A DNA stretch of 22,929 bases from Pseudomonadota bacterium. GTDB lineage: Bacteria > Pseudomonadota > Alphaproteobacteria > Rhodospirillales > Magnetospirillaceae. The stretch spans positions 1-22,929 of the forward strand of contig JAFAAW010000113.1 of NCBI GenBank assembly GCA_023426365.1, read 5' to 3'. Shown one piece after another: positions 7,521 through 14,553 of this stretch. The position numbers and the translations under genes are program-made. Within the stretch, counting starts at the first letter, position 1. Each line of letters opens with the position of its first letter. The notes under the pieces were generated by a model. That model was given only the letters and a program-made list of their open reading frames with translations, was not told the DNA's origin and made no database searches.

Positions 7521-8413
7521 ACATCATCATCTGCACCAAGCGCGACCTGGCCGGCGCGCTGGTGCTGAACCAGTTGATGCCGCGCCTGGCCGGCGACCGC
7601 GTGCTGGTGCTGCTGTCGGACAAGACGCGCCCGGCGGAAACCTGCCAGCCCGAGCTTGCGGAAATGAAGCTGCTGGAGCGCGACCTGCCCATCGACACGC
7701 TGTTCCCGCTGGTGGACAGCCACGGGGGCGGGGGCGAGGGCGCCGCGTTGGCCACCTTCGCCGGCATCGGCGCCCGCCATGGCGTGCCGTTCAGGACGGT
7801 GGGCGACATCAACGGCCCCGACGCGCAGGCGCTGATGCGCGATTTCGCCCCCGACCTGATCCTGTCGGCGCGCTTTTCGCTGATCTTCAAGCGCGAGACC
7901 TTCGAAATTCCGCGTTTAGGCACCTGGAACGTGCATCCCGGCGCGCTGCCGCGCTATGCCGGCCTGTTCGCGCCGTTCCGCGGCCTGATGGACGGACTGG
8001 ACCGCATCGGCTGCACCCTGCACCGCATCGACGACGGCATCGACACCGGCCCGGTGGTGGGCATCGGCTGGCTGCCGGTGCGGCGCGACCGCTCGCTGCT
8101 GTGGCACGTGGTCAACACCTATCGCCCCGGCATCGACCTGTTCCTGGACATGCTGGACGGCCTGCGCGTGGGCCGCCCGCCGGCGCTCGCCACGCAGGAC
8201 CGCAGCCAGCGGGTCTATGTCTCCATGCCCGGCGCCGACCAGTTCGCCGCCTTCCACCAGCGCGGCTTCCGCCTGAGCGAGCGGCGCGAATACCTTGATA
8301 TCATCGGCGGCTTCCTGCCGCCGGGCATGGCCATGCCGGCGGCGGTGACCGCCGCCTTGGACAACGCCGTTCCGCAGGAGGTGGGGGCGCCATGCTGCTG
8401 CGCACACGCGTAA
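7517..8413 (+). CDS. Formyltransferase-fold enzyme
   Basis: A 298-residue cytoplasmic protein related to the hydrolase-type formyltransferases (methionyl-tRNA and sugar-amine formyltransferases). The catalytic triad of the fold is preserved: Asn138 and His140 in WNVHPGALPRYAGL, and Asp176 in IDDGIDTGPVVG. Upstream, ILSARFSLIFKRE (115-127) matches the strand before the active site. It lacks the C-terminal RNA-binding extension of Fmt and has a different ending, so it is not an obvious fmt. Formyl donor and acceptor are unknown. It starts inside the stop of the binding-protein gene and overlaps the phosphatase gene by 22 bases. The Cys-rich tail APCCCAHA lies in that overlap and may only reflect the coding constraint. 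Confidence 0.85.
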   Translation: MNIIICTKRDLAGALVLNQLMPRLAGDRVLVLLSDKTRPAETCQPELAEMKLLERDLPIDTLFPLVDSHGGGGEGAALATFAGIGARHGVPFRTVGDINGPDAQALMRDFAPDLILSARFSLIFKRETFEIPRLGTWNVHPGALPRYAGLFAPFRGLMDGLDRIGCTLHRIDDGIDTGPVVGIGWLPVRRDRSLLWHVVNTYRPGIDLFLDMLDGLRVGRPPALATQDRSQRVYVSMPGADQFAAFHQRGFRLSERREYLDIIGGFLPPGMAMPAAVTAALDNAVPQEVGAPCCCAHA

Positions 8414-11316
8414 CGCTGATCGTTTCCGCCACCTACTGCCTGCTGGTCGGCGGCCTGCTGTTCGCCGGCCTGAAAAGCGAGGAACTGGCCGACGAACGCT
8501 ATTCCCAGGCCACCCTGAACGGCCAGGAGATCTTCTGGCGCAAGCTGGTGGAGAACTCGGTCCAGCGGCTGGAAACCGACGCCAACACCGTGGCCGGCGA
8601 CGCCCGTCTGGTCGAGGCGGTCGAGCGCGGCGACCCGACCGGCGTGCTGGTGGCGGTGGGGCCGGTGGCCGAAGCCCTGCGCGCGCGCGATTCCATCGCC
8701 CGTTTCGAGGTGATGACCAAGGACGGCCAGTTGCTGTATTCGTCGCGTTCGCTGCTGGAATCGGCGACCGTGGACGCCGGCACCGTGCGCGGGATCGTCG
8801 AAAGCCGCCGGCCGGTGCGCGGCGTGATCCAGGATGCCAACCGCGCCTTCACCGCCACCCTGGCCTTTCCGCTGGAGGGCGAAAAGGAGGTGGTGGGCGT
8901 CGCCGTGCTGGCGGCCGACCTGCGCCCGCCGCTCAACGAGTTCAAGGCCTCCACCGGCTCCGACATTTTCCTGGTGGACCATTCCGGCACCGTGGCCATC
9001 GGCACCGACGACGCCCTGTGGGAGCGTTTCGCGGGCAAGGTGTCGGCGCGCAAGAGCCGGATGGAAACCCGCGAGGAGGACGGCCGGTTCTATTCCATGG
9101 TGGTGCTGCCGCTGCATGACGGCGTCGGCCGCGTGATCGGCGCGCTGATCACCGCGCGCGACTTCACCGAGACGCAAAGCCGCCAGAACCTGATCCGCAA
9201 GGTGTCCATGGGCGCGGTGGCCGGCTTCCTGGTGCTGGTGCTGGGCCTGTTCACCGTATATCTGCGCCGCTCGTTCAATCCGCTGAACGAGGCCATCGCG
9301 GTGCTGAACGCGCTGTCGCGCGGCGACACCTCGGTGTCGCTGGAGGTTCGCAACGAAAAGGACGAGATCGGCCGCATCGCCGACACCGTGGGCGTGTTTC
9401 GCGAAAACGCCATCGAACTGGACAACATGCAGCAGCGCCGCGAACGCCAGCGCCGCCGCCAGGAATTGTTCATCCGCATGCAGATGCAGGGCCTGTCGGA
9501 AATGCTGGACGAGGAGGCGCGGGCCGCCGTGCTGGCCGATCTGCGCCAGATCGAGGCCATGTCCAGCCGCAAGGCCGAGGCCGAGAAAGCGGGCACCGCC
9601 GCCCACGGCAAGGGCGAGCTGGAGGTGCTGGGCGTCGCCTTCCAGACCATGTCCGACCGCATCCGCGAACAGCATGAAAGCCTGCAGGCGCTGATCGCCG
9701 AGCGGACCCGCGACGTCGAGGTCCTGCGCGAGGCGCTGCACAACCGCGACCAGTTGGCCGCCCTGCGCCAGGAACTGGATTTCGCCCGCGAGCTGCAACT
9801 GTCGTCGCTGCCGCAGGTGTTCCCGCCCTTCCCCGACCGCACCGAGTTCCAGATTCACGCCTCGATGGTTCCGGCCAAGGAGGTGGGCGGCGATTTCTAC
9901 GACTTCTTCCTGATCGATCGCCACCATCTGGGCTTCGTCATCGGCGACGCGTCGGGCAAGGGCGTACCGGCGGCCATGTTCATCGCCATCACCCGCTCGC
10001 TGATCAAGGCGGTGGCGCCGCTGTCCTCCACGCCCGGCGAGTGCCTGGCCTTCGTCAACACCATGCTGGCCGCCGACAACCCGCAGACGCTGTTCGCCAC
10101 CTGCTTCTATGCGGTGCTGGACGTGCGCACCGGCGAGGTGGCGTTCTGCAATGCCGGCCACCCGCCGCCGCTGATCTTGCGCAAGGAGACCGGCGCGGTG
10201 GACGCCATCCGCGACGTGTCGGGCGTGGCCCTGGGCGTGATGGAGGATTTGGATTACGACACCGGCACCTTCCAACTTGCGCCGGGCGACATGGTGGTGC
10301 TGTACACCGACGGCGTCACCGAGGCCCAGGACCTGGCCGAGGCGCTGTACGAGGAGCGCCGCCTGATCGACCATGTGGGCACCCTGGACGGGCTGGAGCC
10401 GGCCGAGGTGATCGCCCGCGTCGAGGCCGACGTCGCCGCCTTTGCCGGCGAGGCGCCGCAATTCGACGACATCACCATGCTGACGCTCCGCTTCGACCAG
10501 ACCGCCGAAGCCGGGGACGAGGTGGTTGAGCCGCAGCGCCGCCTGCAACTGACCGGGTTCAAGCCGGTGCCCGAGCAGATCGACGCGACGCCGATTGACG
10601 CGACGCCGATTGACGCGACGCTGGCGGGCGCCGCGCCGGCCCGCCCCGTCCCGACCGCCCCCGCCCCGGCGGCCGAGGCCAGGGACGACGGCAAGCCCGC
10701 CGCCGCCCAGCCGCTGGTGATCCAGTTGGGACCGATCCGCGCCAAGCTGAAGGCGGCCCAGGCCGCCCATGCCACCGATGGCGGCGAGGCCGTTTCCGCC
10801 CCCCCGCCGCCCGCGGAGGCCGCCGCGCCCGCCCCCGCGACCAACGACTATGTCGCCGCCACGCCCCCCGCACCGCTCCCTGCGCCGGACGCCGCCATGC
10901 CGCAGACCCATCTGGACGTCACCATCGGCAACGACCTGGAAGAACTGAGCCGGCTGGCGGCGCTCGTCGATGGCTTTGTCGAACAGAACGCCCTGCCAGA
11001 ACGCATCGCCTTCAATCTGAATCTGTGCCTGGACGAGTTGATCACCAACATCGTTTCCTACGGCTATGACGACGACCGCCGCCACGACATCGCGGTGCGT
11101 CTGTCGCTGGAAGACGGCGTGCTCTGCTGCCGGATCACCGACGACGCCAAGGAATACGACCCGTTCGTGGAAGCGCCCGAACCGGACCTGGAGCTGGGGG
11201 TGGACGACCGGCCCATCGGCGGCCTGGGGGTCTTTTTGGTCAAGGAGTTCATGGACCGCACCGAATATCGTCGCGACGGCAACAGAAACATCATCACCCT
11301 GTGGAAGAACACGTAG
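8392..11316 (+). CDS. Sensor-HAMP-SpoIIE phosphatase fused to RsbW-like kinase domain
   Basis: A 974-residue membrane protein that would run both arms of a partner switch. Helix 1 is at 7-27, a periplasmic sensor at 28-268 with FEVMTKDGQLLYSSRS (105-120) and IFLVDHSGTVAIG (192-204), helix 2 at 271-291, HAMP at 292-347, and a charged coiled coil at 348-465. The PP2C/SpoIIE phosphatase spans 466-702 with its metal-binding acids: EVGGDFYD (Asp501), GDASGKG (Asp519), YTDGVTE (Asp640) and DDIT (692-695). A Pro/Ala-rich linker (703-838) contains three IDATP-type repeats. The C-terminal HATPase domain (839-974) has the N-box LDELITNIVSYG (Glu882, Asn886), an ITDDAKEYDP segment and GGLGVFLV (943-950). 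AGGAGGTG eight bases before the ATG is the strongest ribosome site seen here. The likely client is the STAS protein encoded next. Confidence 0.93.
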   Translation: MLLRTRVTLIVSATYCLLVGGLLFAGLKSEELADERYSQATLNGQEIFWRKLVENSVQRLETDANTVAGDARLVEAVERGDPTGVLVAVGPVAEALRARDSIARFEVMTKDGQLLYSSRSLLESATVDAGTVRGIVESRRPVRGVIQDANRAFTATLAFPLEGEKEVVGVAVLAADLRPPLNEFKASTGSDIFLVDHSGTVAIGTDDALWERFAGKVSARKSRMETREEDGRFYSMVVLPLHDGVGRVIGALITARDFTETQSRQNLIRKVSMGAVAGFLVLVLGLFTVYLRRSFNPLNEAIAVLNALSRGDTSVSLEVRNEKDEIGRIADTVGVFRENAIELDNMQQRRERQRRRQELFIRMQMQGLSEMLDEEARAAVLADLRQIEAMSSRKAEAEKAGTAAHGKGELEVLGVAFQTMSDRIREQHESLQALIAERTRDVEVLREALHNRDQLAALRQELDFARELQLSSLPQVFPPFPDRTEFQIHASMVPAKEVGGDFYDFFLIDRHHLGFVIGDASGKGVPAAMFIAITRSLIKAVAPLSSTPGECLAFVNTMLAADNPQTLFATCFYAVLDVRTGEVAFCNAGHPPPLILRKETGAVDAIRDVSGVALGVMEDLDYDTGTFQLAPGDMVVLYTDGVTEAQDLAEALYEERRLIDHVGTLDGLEPAEVIARVEADVAAFAGEAPQFDDITMLTLRFDQTAEAGDEVVEPQRRLQLTGFKPVPEQIDATPIDATPIDATLAGAAPARPVPTAPAPAAEARDDGKPAAAQPLVIQLGPIRAKLKAAQAAHATDGGEAVSAPPPPAEAAAPAPATNDYVAATPPAPLPAPDAAMPQTHLDVTIGNDLEELSRLAALVDGFVEQNALPERIAFNLNLCLDELITNIVSYGYDDDRRHDIAVRLSLEDGVLCCRITDDAKEYDPFVEAPEPDLELGVDDRPIGGLGVFLVKEFMDRTEYRRDGNRNIITLWKNT
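10579..10623 (+). repeat. Three tandem 15-bp units inside the phosphatase-kinase linker
   Basis: Three consecutive 15-base units run from 10579, each close to ATTGACGCGACGCCG and encoding Ile-Asp-Ala-Thr-Pro, with the last unit diverging at its end. The repeat is in frame within the flexible linker between phosphatase and kinase domains, so copy-number change would alter linker length without shifting the frame. Confidence 0.9.
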
Positions 11317-11378
11317 TTTCCCGATATGTCTTAGAACCCGCCCTGTGCATTGGCGGAGCGAGAGGAGCAGCGAGGACG

Positions 11379-11705
11379 ATGGAGATCAAGGTCGAAACCT
11401 TCGGCGACGCCACGGTGCTGGTGCCGGTGGCCCGTGTGGACAGCGCCACCGCCAAGGCGTTCGAGGCCAAGGTCCTGCAGGCTGTCAACGTCGGCGGGCC
11501 GCGCGTCATCCTCGATTTCTCGGAACTGGACTACATTTCCAGCGCCGGCCTGCGCGTGGTGCTGGTGGGCGCCAAGATGACCCGCGCGCCACGCAAGTTC
11601 GTGCTGTGCGGCATGAAGCCCCATATCCGCGAGGTGTTCGACGTTTCGGGCTTCGCCAAGATCCTGTCCATTCAGTCCGACCGCGCCGCCGCCGCCGCCG
11701 TCTGA
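11379..11705 (+). CDS. STAS-domain anti-sigma factor antagonist (RsbV/SpoIIAA-like)
   Basis: A 108-residue single-domain STAS protein. Antagonists of this type are phosphorylated on one Ser by an RsbW-type kinase and reactivated by a SpoIIE-type phosphatase; the unphosphorylated form sequesters the kinase or another partner. The switch motif is DYISSAGLRVVL (51-62), with Ser55 at the expected phosphorylation position. GPRVILDFSELDYIS shows the usual strand before it. I chose the ATG at 11379 because the domain begins there (MEIKVETFGDATVL) and purine-rich AGAGGAG/GAGGA sequence precedes it; an upstream ATG at 11301 would overlap the previous gene and add a non-conserved tail. It closes the operon and is followed by a strong hairpin. 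Both a matching phosphatase and a kinase are encoded by the preceding gene. Confidence 0.93.
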   Translation: MEIKVETFGDATVLVPVARVDSATAKAFEAKVLQAVNVGGPRVILDFSELDYISSAGLRVVLVGAKMTRAPRKFVLCGMKPHIREVFDVSGFAKILSIQSDRAAAAAV

Positions 11706-11725
11706 GCACCCATGTGATCGAACGC

Positions 11726-11760
11726 CCAACCGCCCGCCGGGTCCCCCGGCGGGCGGTTGG
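11726..11760 (+). terminator. Strong hairpin terminator of the sensory operon
   Basis: A perfect 16-bp inverted repeat (11726-11741 with 11745-11760) has a three-base loop and begins 20 bases after the STAS stop. Only a weak T run (CATTTG) follows, so termination may be partly factor-dependent. Confidence 0.8.
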
Positions 11761-12086
11761 CATTTGGGGGATGCGTCGCAGCGGCACTGGGTAGAGGCGC
11801 CCATACTGTCCGATCACGGCCGGCAAGCGCGGGCGGCCGCTTTGCCCCTGCGGGCGGCTCCCGGGGTGGCTTGGCCTCGCGATCAGCGATGGGCACCGCG
11901 CTCCCATCCCGGAGACGCCCACGCGCCTGCCCGGCAACCTGGCGCCGGGAAGACGTGAATCGGCCAGACTCTGGCAACATATCGGGAAGGGATGAGGCTG
12001 GCGGCACCACGTGGATGCCCGGATCGAGCCGGGGATGGCGGCAATGGTTGGGCGCCCCTCCCCGCTCCGCCAATCCACGGCATGCC
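11761..12086. other. Non-coding stretch between operon terminator and IS element
   Basis: About 325 bases with no credible gene. Frames on both strands are short, low-complexity and lack ribosome sites. It holds inverted repeats at 11930-11949 (CCCGGC/GCCGGG) and 12012-12040. Before the insertion this DNA lay directly downstream of the ompA terminator, as the spacer between two convergent transcription units. Confidence 0.55.
12012..12040. repeat. Possible dispersed intergenic palindrome
   Basis: The stretch TGGATGCCCGGATCGAGCC followed by GGGGATGGCG resembles the 'ggatCCCGG...CCGGGgatgacgg' palindromes scattered between genes in many alphaproteobacteria. The core stem is CCCGG (12018-12022) with CCGGG (12029-12033). 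Only one copy is visible here, so the repeat call is from memory of the motif. Confidence 0.35.
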
Positions 12087-12094
12087 AAAGAAAA
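12087..12094. repeat. Left target-site duplication of the IS element
   Basis: AAAGAAAA immediately precedes the left end of the element and is repeated exactly after its right end at 14982-14989. Eight bases is the duplication length known for IS1595-family elements. Confidence 0.92.
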
Positions 12095-12119
12095 GGCGCT
12101 TATATACTTGACGCACCCA
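12095..12119 (+). repeat. Left terminal inverted repeat
   Basis: It starts GGCGCTTATATACTTG. It matches the reverse complement of the right end at 21 of 25 positions, with mismatches at positions 5, 16, 17 and 19. The transposase promoter -35 box lies within it. Confidence 0.9.
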
Positions 12120-12137
12120 ACTCATCAGGGGTAGATT
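12108..12137 (+). promoter_or_regulatory. Putative transposase promoter overlapping the left end
   Basis: TTGACG (12108-12113) and TAGATT (12132-12137) are 18 bases apart, about 20 bases before the transposase ATG. The -35 box is inside the terminal repeat, so transposase binding could repress its own transcription. Confidence 0.4.
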
Positions 12138-12158
12138 TCCACTCAAGGAGATCGACCG

Positions 12159-13085
12159 ATGAGTGTTCTGAGCAAGCCCTACTTCCATGACGAAGCCGCC
12201 GCAGTGGCGAAACTGGAAGAGATCATTTGGCCGAATGGTCCGACCTGCCCGCATTGTGGCGGTGTCGAGCGCATCTACGATCTGAAGGGTGCCAGCACGC
12301 GCATTGGCTTGAAGAAGTGTGGGCAGTGCCGCAAGCAGTTCACCGTCAAGGTCGGAACGGTGTTCGAGTCAAGCCATGTGCCCCTGCACAAGTGGTTCCA
12401 GGCTGCCTACCTGCTGTGCAGCAGCAAGAAGGGTATCAGCGCCCATCAGCTTCATCGCGTGCTGGAGGTAACCTACAAGACCGCTTGGTTCATGGCACAC
12501 CGTCTGCGCGAGGCGATGACTACCATCGGATTTGATGAACCGATGGGAGGCGAAGGCATCACCGTTGAGGTGGATGAAACCTTCATCGGTCGCGACAAGA
12601 CCATGAAGCCCGACCATGAGAAAAAGGGGCGCGGTTACGCCCACAAGCACAAGATCCTCGCTCTTGTGGATCGCAGCACTGGCCGTGCCCGCGCCATGGT
12701 GGTGGATAGCCTAAAGGCTAAGGATCTGATGCCGATCTTGGCGGAGAACATTGACAAAGAAACGACCGTTTGCACCGATGAAGCAGGCCAGTACGTCCAC
12801 CTGGGAAAGCACTTCCATGGGCACGGCGTGGTCCGCCACGGAATGGGTGAGTATGGCCGTGGCGACACCCATACCAACACGATTGAAGGCTATTTCAGCA
12901 TCTTCAAGCGCGGCATGAAGGGTGTGTACCAGCACTGCGCCAAGAAGCACCTTCACCGCTACGTGGCGGAGTTTAATTTCCGATACAATGAGCGATCTCA
13001 GGCTGACACCAGCAGAACGGCAATCATGCTGGCGGGTGTGACTGGAAAGCGACTGACGTATCGGCGGTCTCACTCAGGCGAGTAG
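12159..13085 (+). CDS. IS1595-family transposase
   Basis: A 308-residue transposase. The N-terminus has a zinc ribbon with Cys30, Cys33, Cys54 and Cys57 (PTCPHCGG and KKCGQCRK), followed by a helical DNA-binding part (KKGISAHQLHRVLEVTYKTA). The catalytic ISXO2-like domain has VEVDETFIG (Asp139), TDEAGQY (Asp207) and HTNTIEGYFSIFKRG (Asn240, Glu243), consistent with the DDE/DDN site of this family. AAGGAG lies about eight bases before the ATG. Length and motifs look intact, so the enzyme is probably active. The next gene begins seven bases after its stop, so passengers may be co-transcribed with it. Confidence 0.96.
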   Translation: MSVLSKPYFHDEAAAVAKLEEIIWPNGPTCPHCGGVERIYDLKGASTRIGLKKCGQCRKQFTVKVGTVFESSHVPLHKWFQAAYLLCSSKKGISAHQLHRVLEVTYKTAWFMAHRLREAMTTIGFDEPMGGEGITVEVDETFIGRDKTMKPDHEKKGRGYAHKHKILALVDRSTGRARAMVVDSLKAKDLMPILAENIDKETTVCTDEAGQYVHLGKHFHGHGVVRHGMGEYGRGDTHTNTIEGYFSIFKRGMKGVYQHCAKKHLHRYVAEFNFRYNERSQADTSRTAIMLAGVTGKRLTYRRSHSGE

Positions 13086-13092
13086 CCCGAAA

Positions 13093-13614
13093 ATGTATCT
13101 CCCCAAGAATCTCCGTGAACGAGTTGACGTGCTGGTGCGCGCTCAGAAGCACATTACCGGCATGTCAGAATGGAAACGTACAGACTATGAGGGGCAGTGG
13201 CGCTGGCTATCACCGCTCAGTATTGATGGCGTTCTAACTAACATGAATCTGATTGTGGATGCCTACCCGCGCAGTTCTTTTATTAAGTTCCACATCAATC
13301 TTATCTACATGGTTTCTGTTCAGAGACTTGATTATTCTGAGGAAGATCGCCATAATAATCACTCGGTTAAGGGTGTGCCCTTTCCCGCCGGGGCAAGGTT
13401 GGGCTGGATATATGGCCCTCACTGCCACCGTTGGGAAGACAATAGGACTCTGGCAACAGGGGCGACCCTGCCGAAGGAATTGGAGTTTGCTGTAGAGATG
13501 CCGCAAAGCGCGCGAGGGTTTGACAATGCATTTAGATGGTTCTGCGGAGACGCGAATATAGTCGTGGCCGCAAACCAAATGCCTGTCCTCCCAGCCAAGG
13601 ACACGCTGCTATGA
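13093..13614 (+). CDS. Passenger protein 1 of the IS element, unknown function
   Basis: A 173-residue soluble protein with no signal peptide or membrane helix. Its most distinctive segment is WIYGPHCHRWEDNR (about 105-118), with clustered His, Trp, Glu and Asp residues that could bind a metal or form an active site. An aromatic-rich stretch (SEWKRTDYEGQWRW) occurs near the N-terminus. It vaguely recalls the DUF6978 group, but I cannot verify this. It starts seven bases after the transposase stop without a clear ribosome site and shares an ATGA overlap with the next gene, so the pair is probably translationally coupled. Base composition is distinctly more AT-rich than the host genes, suggesting foreign origin. 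Confidence 0.75.
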   Translation: MYLPKNLRERVDVLVRAQKHITGMSEWKRTDYEGQWRWLSPLSIDGVLTNMNLIVDAYPRSSFIKFHINLIYMVSVQRLDYSEEDRHNNHSVKGVPFPAGARLGWIYGPHCHRWEDNRTLATGATLPKELEFAVEMPQSARGFDNAFRWFCGDANIVVAANQMPVLPAKDTLL

Positions 13615-14354
13615 CTGAGCTTCATTTTATCTCTGAAGCGGTAAACGCTTGGGCGGCTCCGAGGCAAGTCGGGCCATTTGTAATTGTTTCTACCTTTTCC
13701 ATGTATCCTTCAAATTCAGCCGTCCAGGCTTACATTGAGGGCGGGGCGGGACACTTTGTGGTCTCGGACGGAGGTGGCGCAATTGAAACGCTAATGGGAG
13801 CTGGCGGCCACAAAGTTGCCGGATTGAAGTTACTCAAGGATTTTGCTAGGTCTGCCGACCTGAAAGTAAATGGAAGTGGCTGGCTTTATTCCGCTCCAAC
13901 GGATAAAGACGCTCTCACATCAGCAATTTCGATGGTATCGGAAACTTCTCGTTCAGCCGCAGAAATGCTGATTAGGCATTTCAAGCCCGCCGCTCATTCT
14001 GATTTTAGAAAAGAAGTTGAGGCCACCCTTGAAATACGGTTCCGTGACGCGCTTAGCAGGCGTGCGCATTTTACTGGCGCCAGCAATAAGACCCATACTT
14101 ATGATTACGCCATAAGAATGGGAAACGGGCGCGTTTTCCTAATTGATGCAGTGGTTCCTGACGCGGCTTCTGTGAACGCGGCTGTTGTGGCTCATATGGA
14201 CCTTCGATCCGCGAACCGCGACGACGTTGAACAAGCGATCGTCTATGATGATAATCAGGAATGGAAGGCGTCTGATTTAGCATTGCTTTCCGTCGGTGCT
14301 CCCACAATAGCCTATTCAAAATTTGAAACGGCAATGGAGCGGTTTGTTGCCTGA
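13611..14354 (+). CDS. Passenger protein 2, DUF1828-like N-terminus
   Basis: A 247-residue protein. Residues 20-70 follow the DUF1828 pattern: FVIVSTFSMYPSNSAVQAYI, then GHFVVSDGGGAIETLMGAGG, where an internal 'SDGG' turn precedes a helix. The C-terminal part (about 130-247) carries HTYDYAIRMGNGRVFLIDAV (162-181 approximately), which resembles the DUF1829-type partner domain and recalls a restriction-nuclease-like strand pair, though no complete PD-(D/E)xK motif is visible. I chose the ATG at 13611 because it overlaps the previous stop (ATGA) and the domain starts there; the longer frame begins inside gene 1. Function is unknown. Genes of this kind occur in accessory regions, so a defence or toxin-antitoxin role is possible but unproven. 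Confidence 0.75.
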   Translation: MTELHFISEAVNAWAAPRQVGPFVIVSTFSMYPSNSAVQAYIEGGAGHFVVSDGGGAIETLMGAGGHKVAGLKLLKDFARSADLKVNGSGWLYSAPTDKDALTSAISMVSETSRSAAEMLIRHFKPAAHSDFRKEVEATLEIRFRDALSRRAHFTGASNKTHTYDYAIRMGNGRVFLIDAVVPDAASVNAAVVAHMDLRSANRDDVEQAIVYDDNQEWKASDLALLSVGAPTIAYSKFETAMERFVA

Positions 14355-14529
14355 TCCAAAACAGCCAGACCTAAGCAAGGCAAATCTTAGCAAGTTCACC
14401 GAACTGGCTAGGGAACTCGCTTGCGATGAAGATGAGGCCGCATTCGAGAACAAGCTCCGGCAGATAGCACGGAGCAAGCCAAAACCAGAGGCCGACGCCA
14501 AGACCAAAAACGACGAAGCCCCGGAGTGA
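14347..14529 (+). CDS. Passenger protein 3, small acidic-helical protein
   Basis: A 60-residue protein starting at TTG. The start is supported by GGAG (14336-14339) seven bases upstream and by an eight-base overlap with the stop of passenger 2. The middle (ANLSKFTELARELACDEDEA, then FENKLRQIARS) should form amphipathic helices. The C-terminus is a charged Lys/Glu/Pro tail (KPKPEADAKTKNDEAPE). Small size, charge and close coupling fit an antitoxin-like or accessory subunit of the two preceding proteins, but no family is recognised. Its stop codon lies in the loop of the terminator hairpin. Confidence 0.65.
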   Translation: MPDPKQPDLSKANLSKFTELARELACDEDEAAFENKLRQIARSKPKPEADAKTKNDEAPE

Positions 14530-14546
14530 TCCGGGGCTTTCGCTTT
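14516..14546 (+). terminator. Terminator of the IS passenger operon, overlapping the stop codon
   Basis: AAGCCCCGGA (14516-14525) pairs perfectly with TCCGGGGCTT (14530-14539). The loop is GTGA, which includes the first bases of the TGA stop region, and TCGCTTT follows. The hairpin is symmetric enough to work on both strands, and the convergent gene on the minus strand ends at 14554. Confidence 0.85.
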
Positions 14547-14553
14547 ATGGAGA

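Noticed and set aside
8215..11085. 956-codon open frame on the minus strand
   Set aside because: It is antisense to the phosphatase-kinase gene; Gln/His/Gly-rich composition and lack of any domain show it is a codon-bias shadow.
11672..12134. Several overlapping short frames between the STAS terminator and the IS
   Set aside because: They are Arg/Pro/Gly-rich, without ribosome sites or domains, and some cross the IS end and the terminator.
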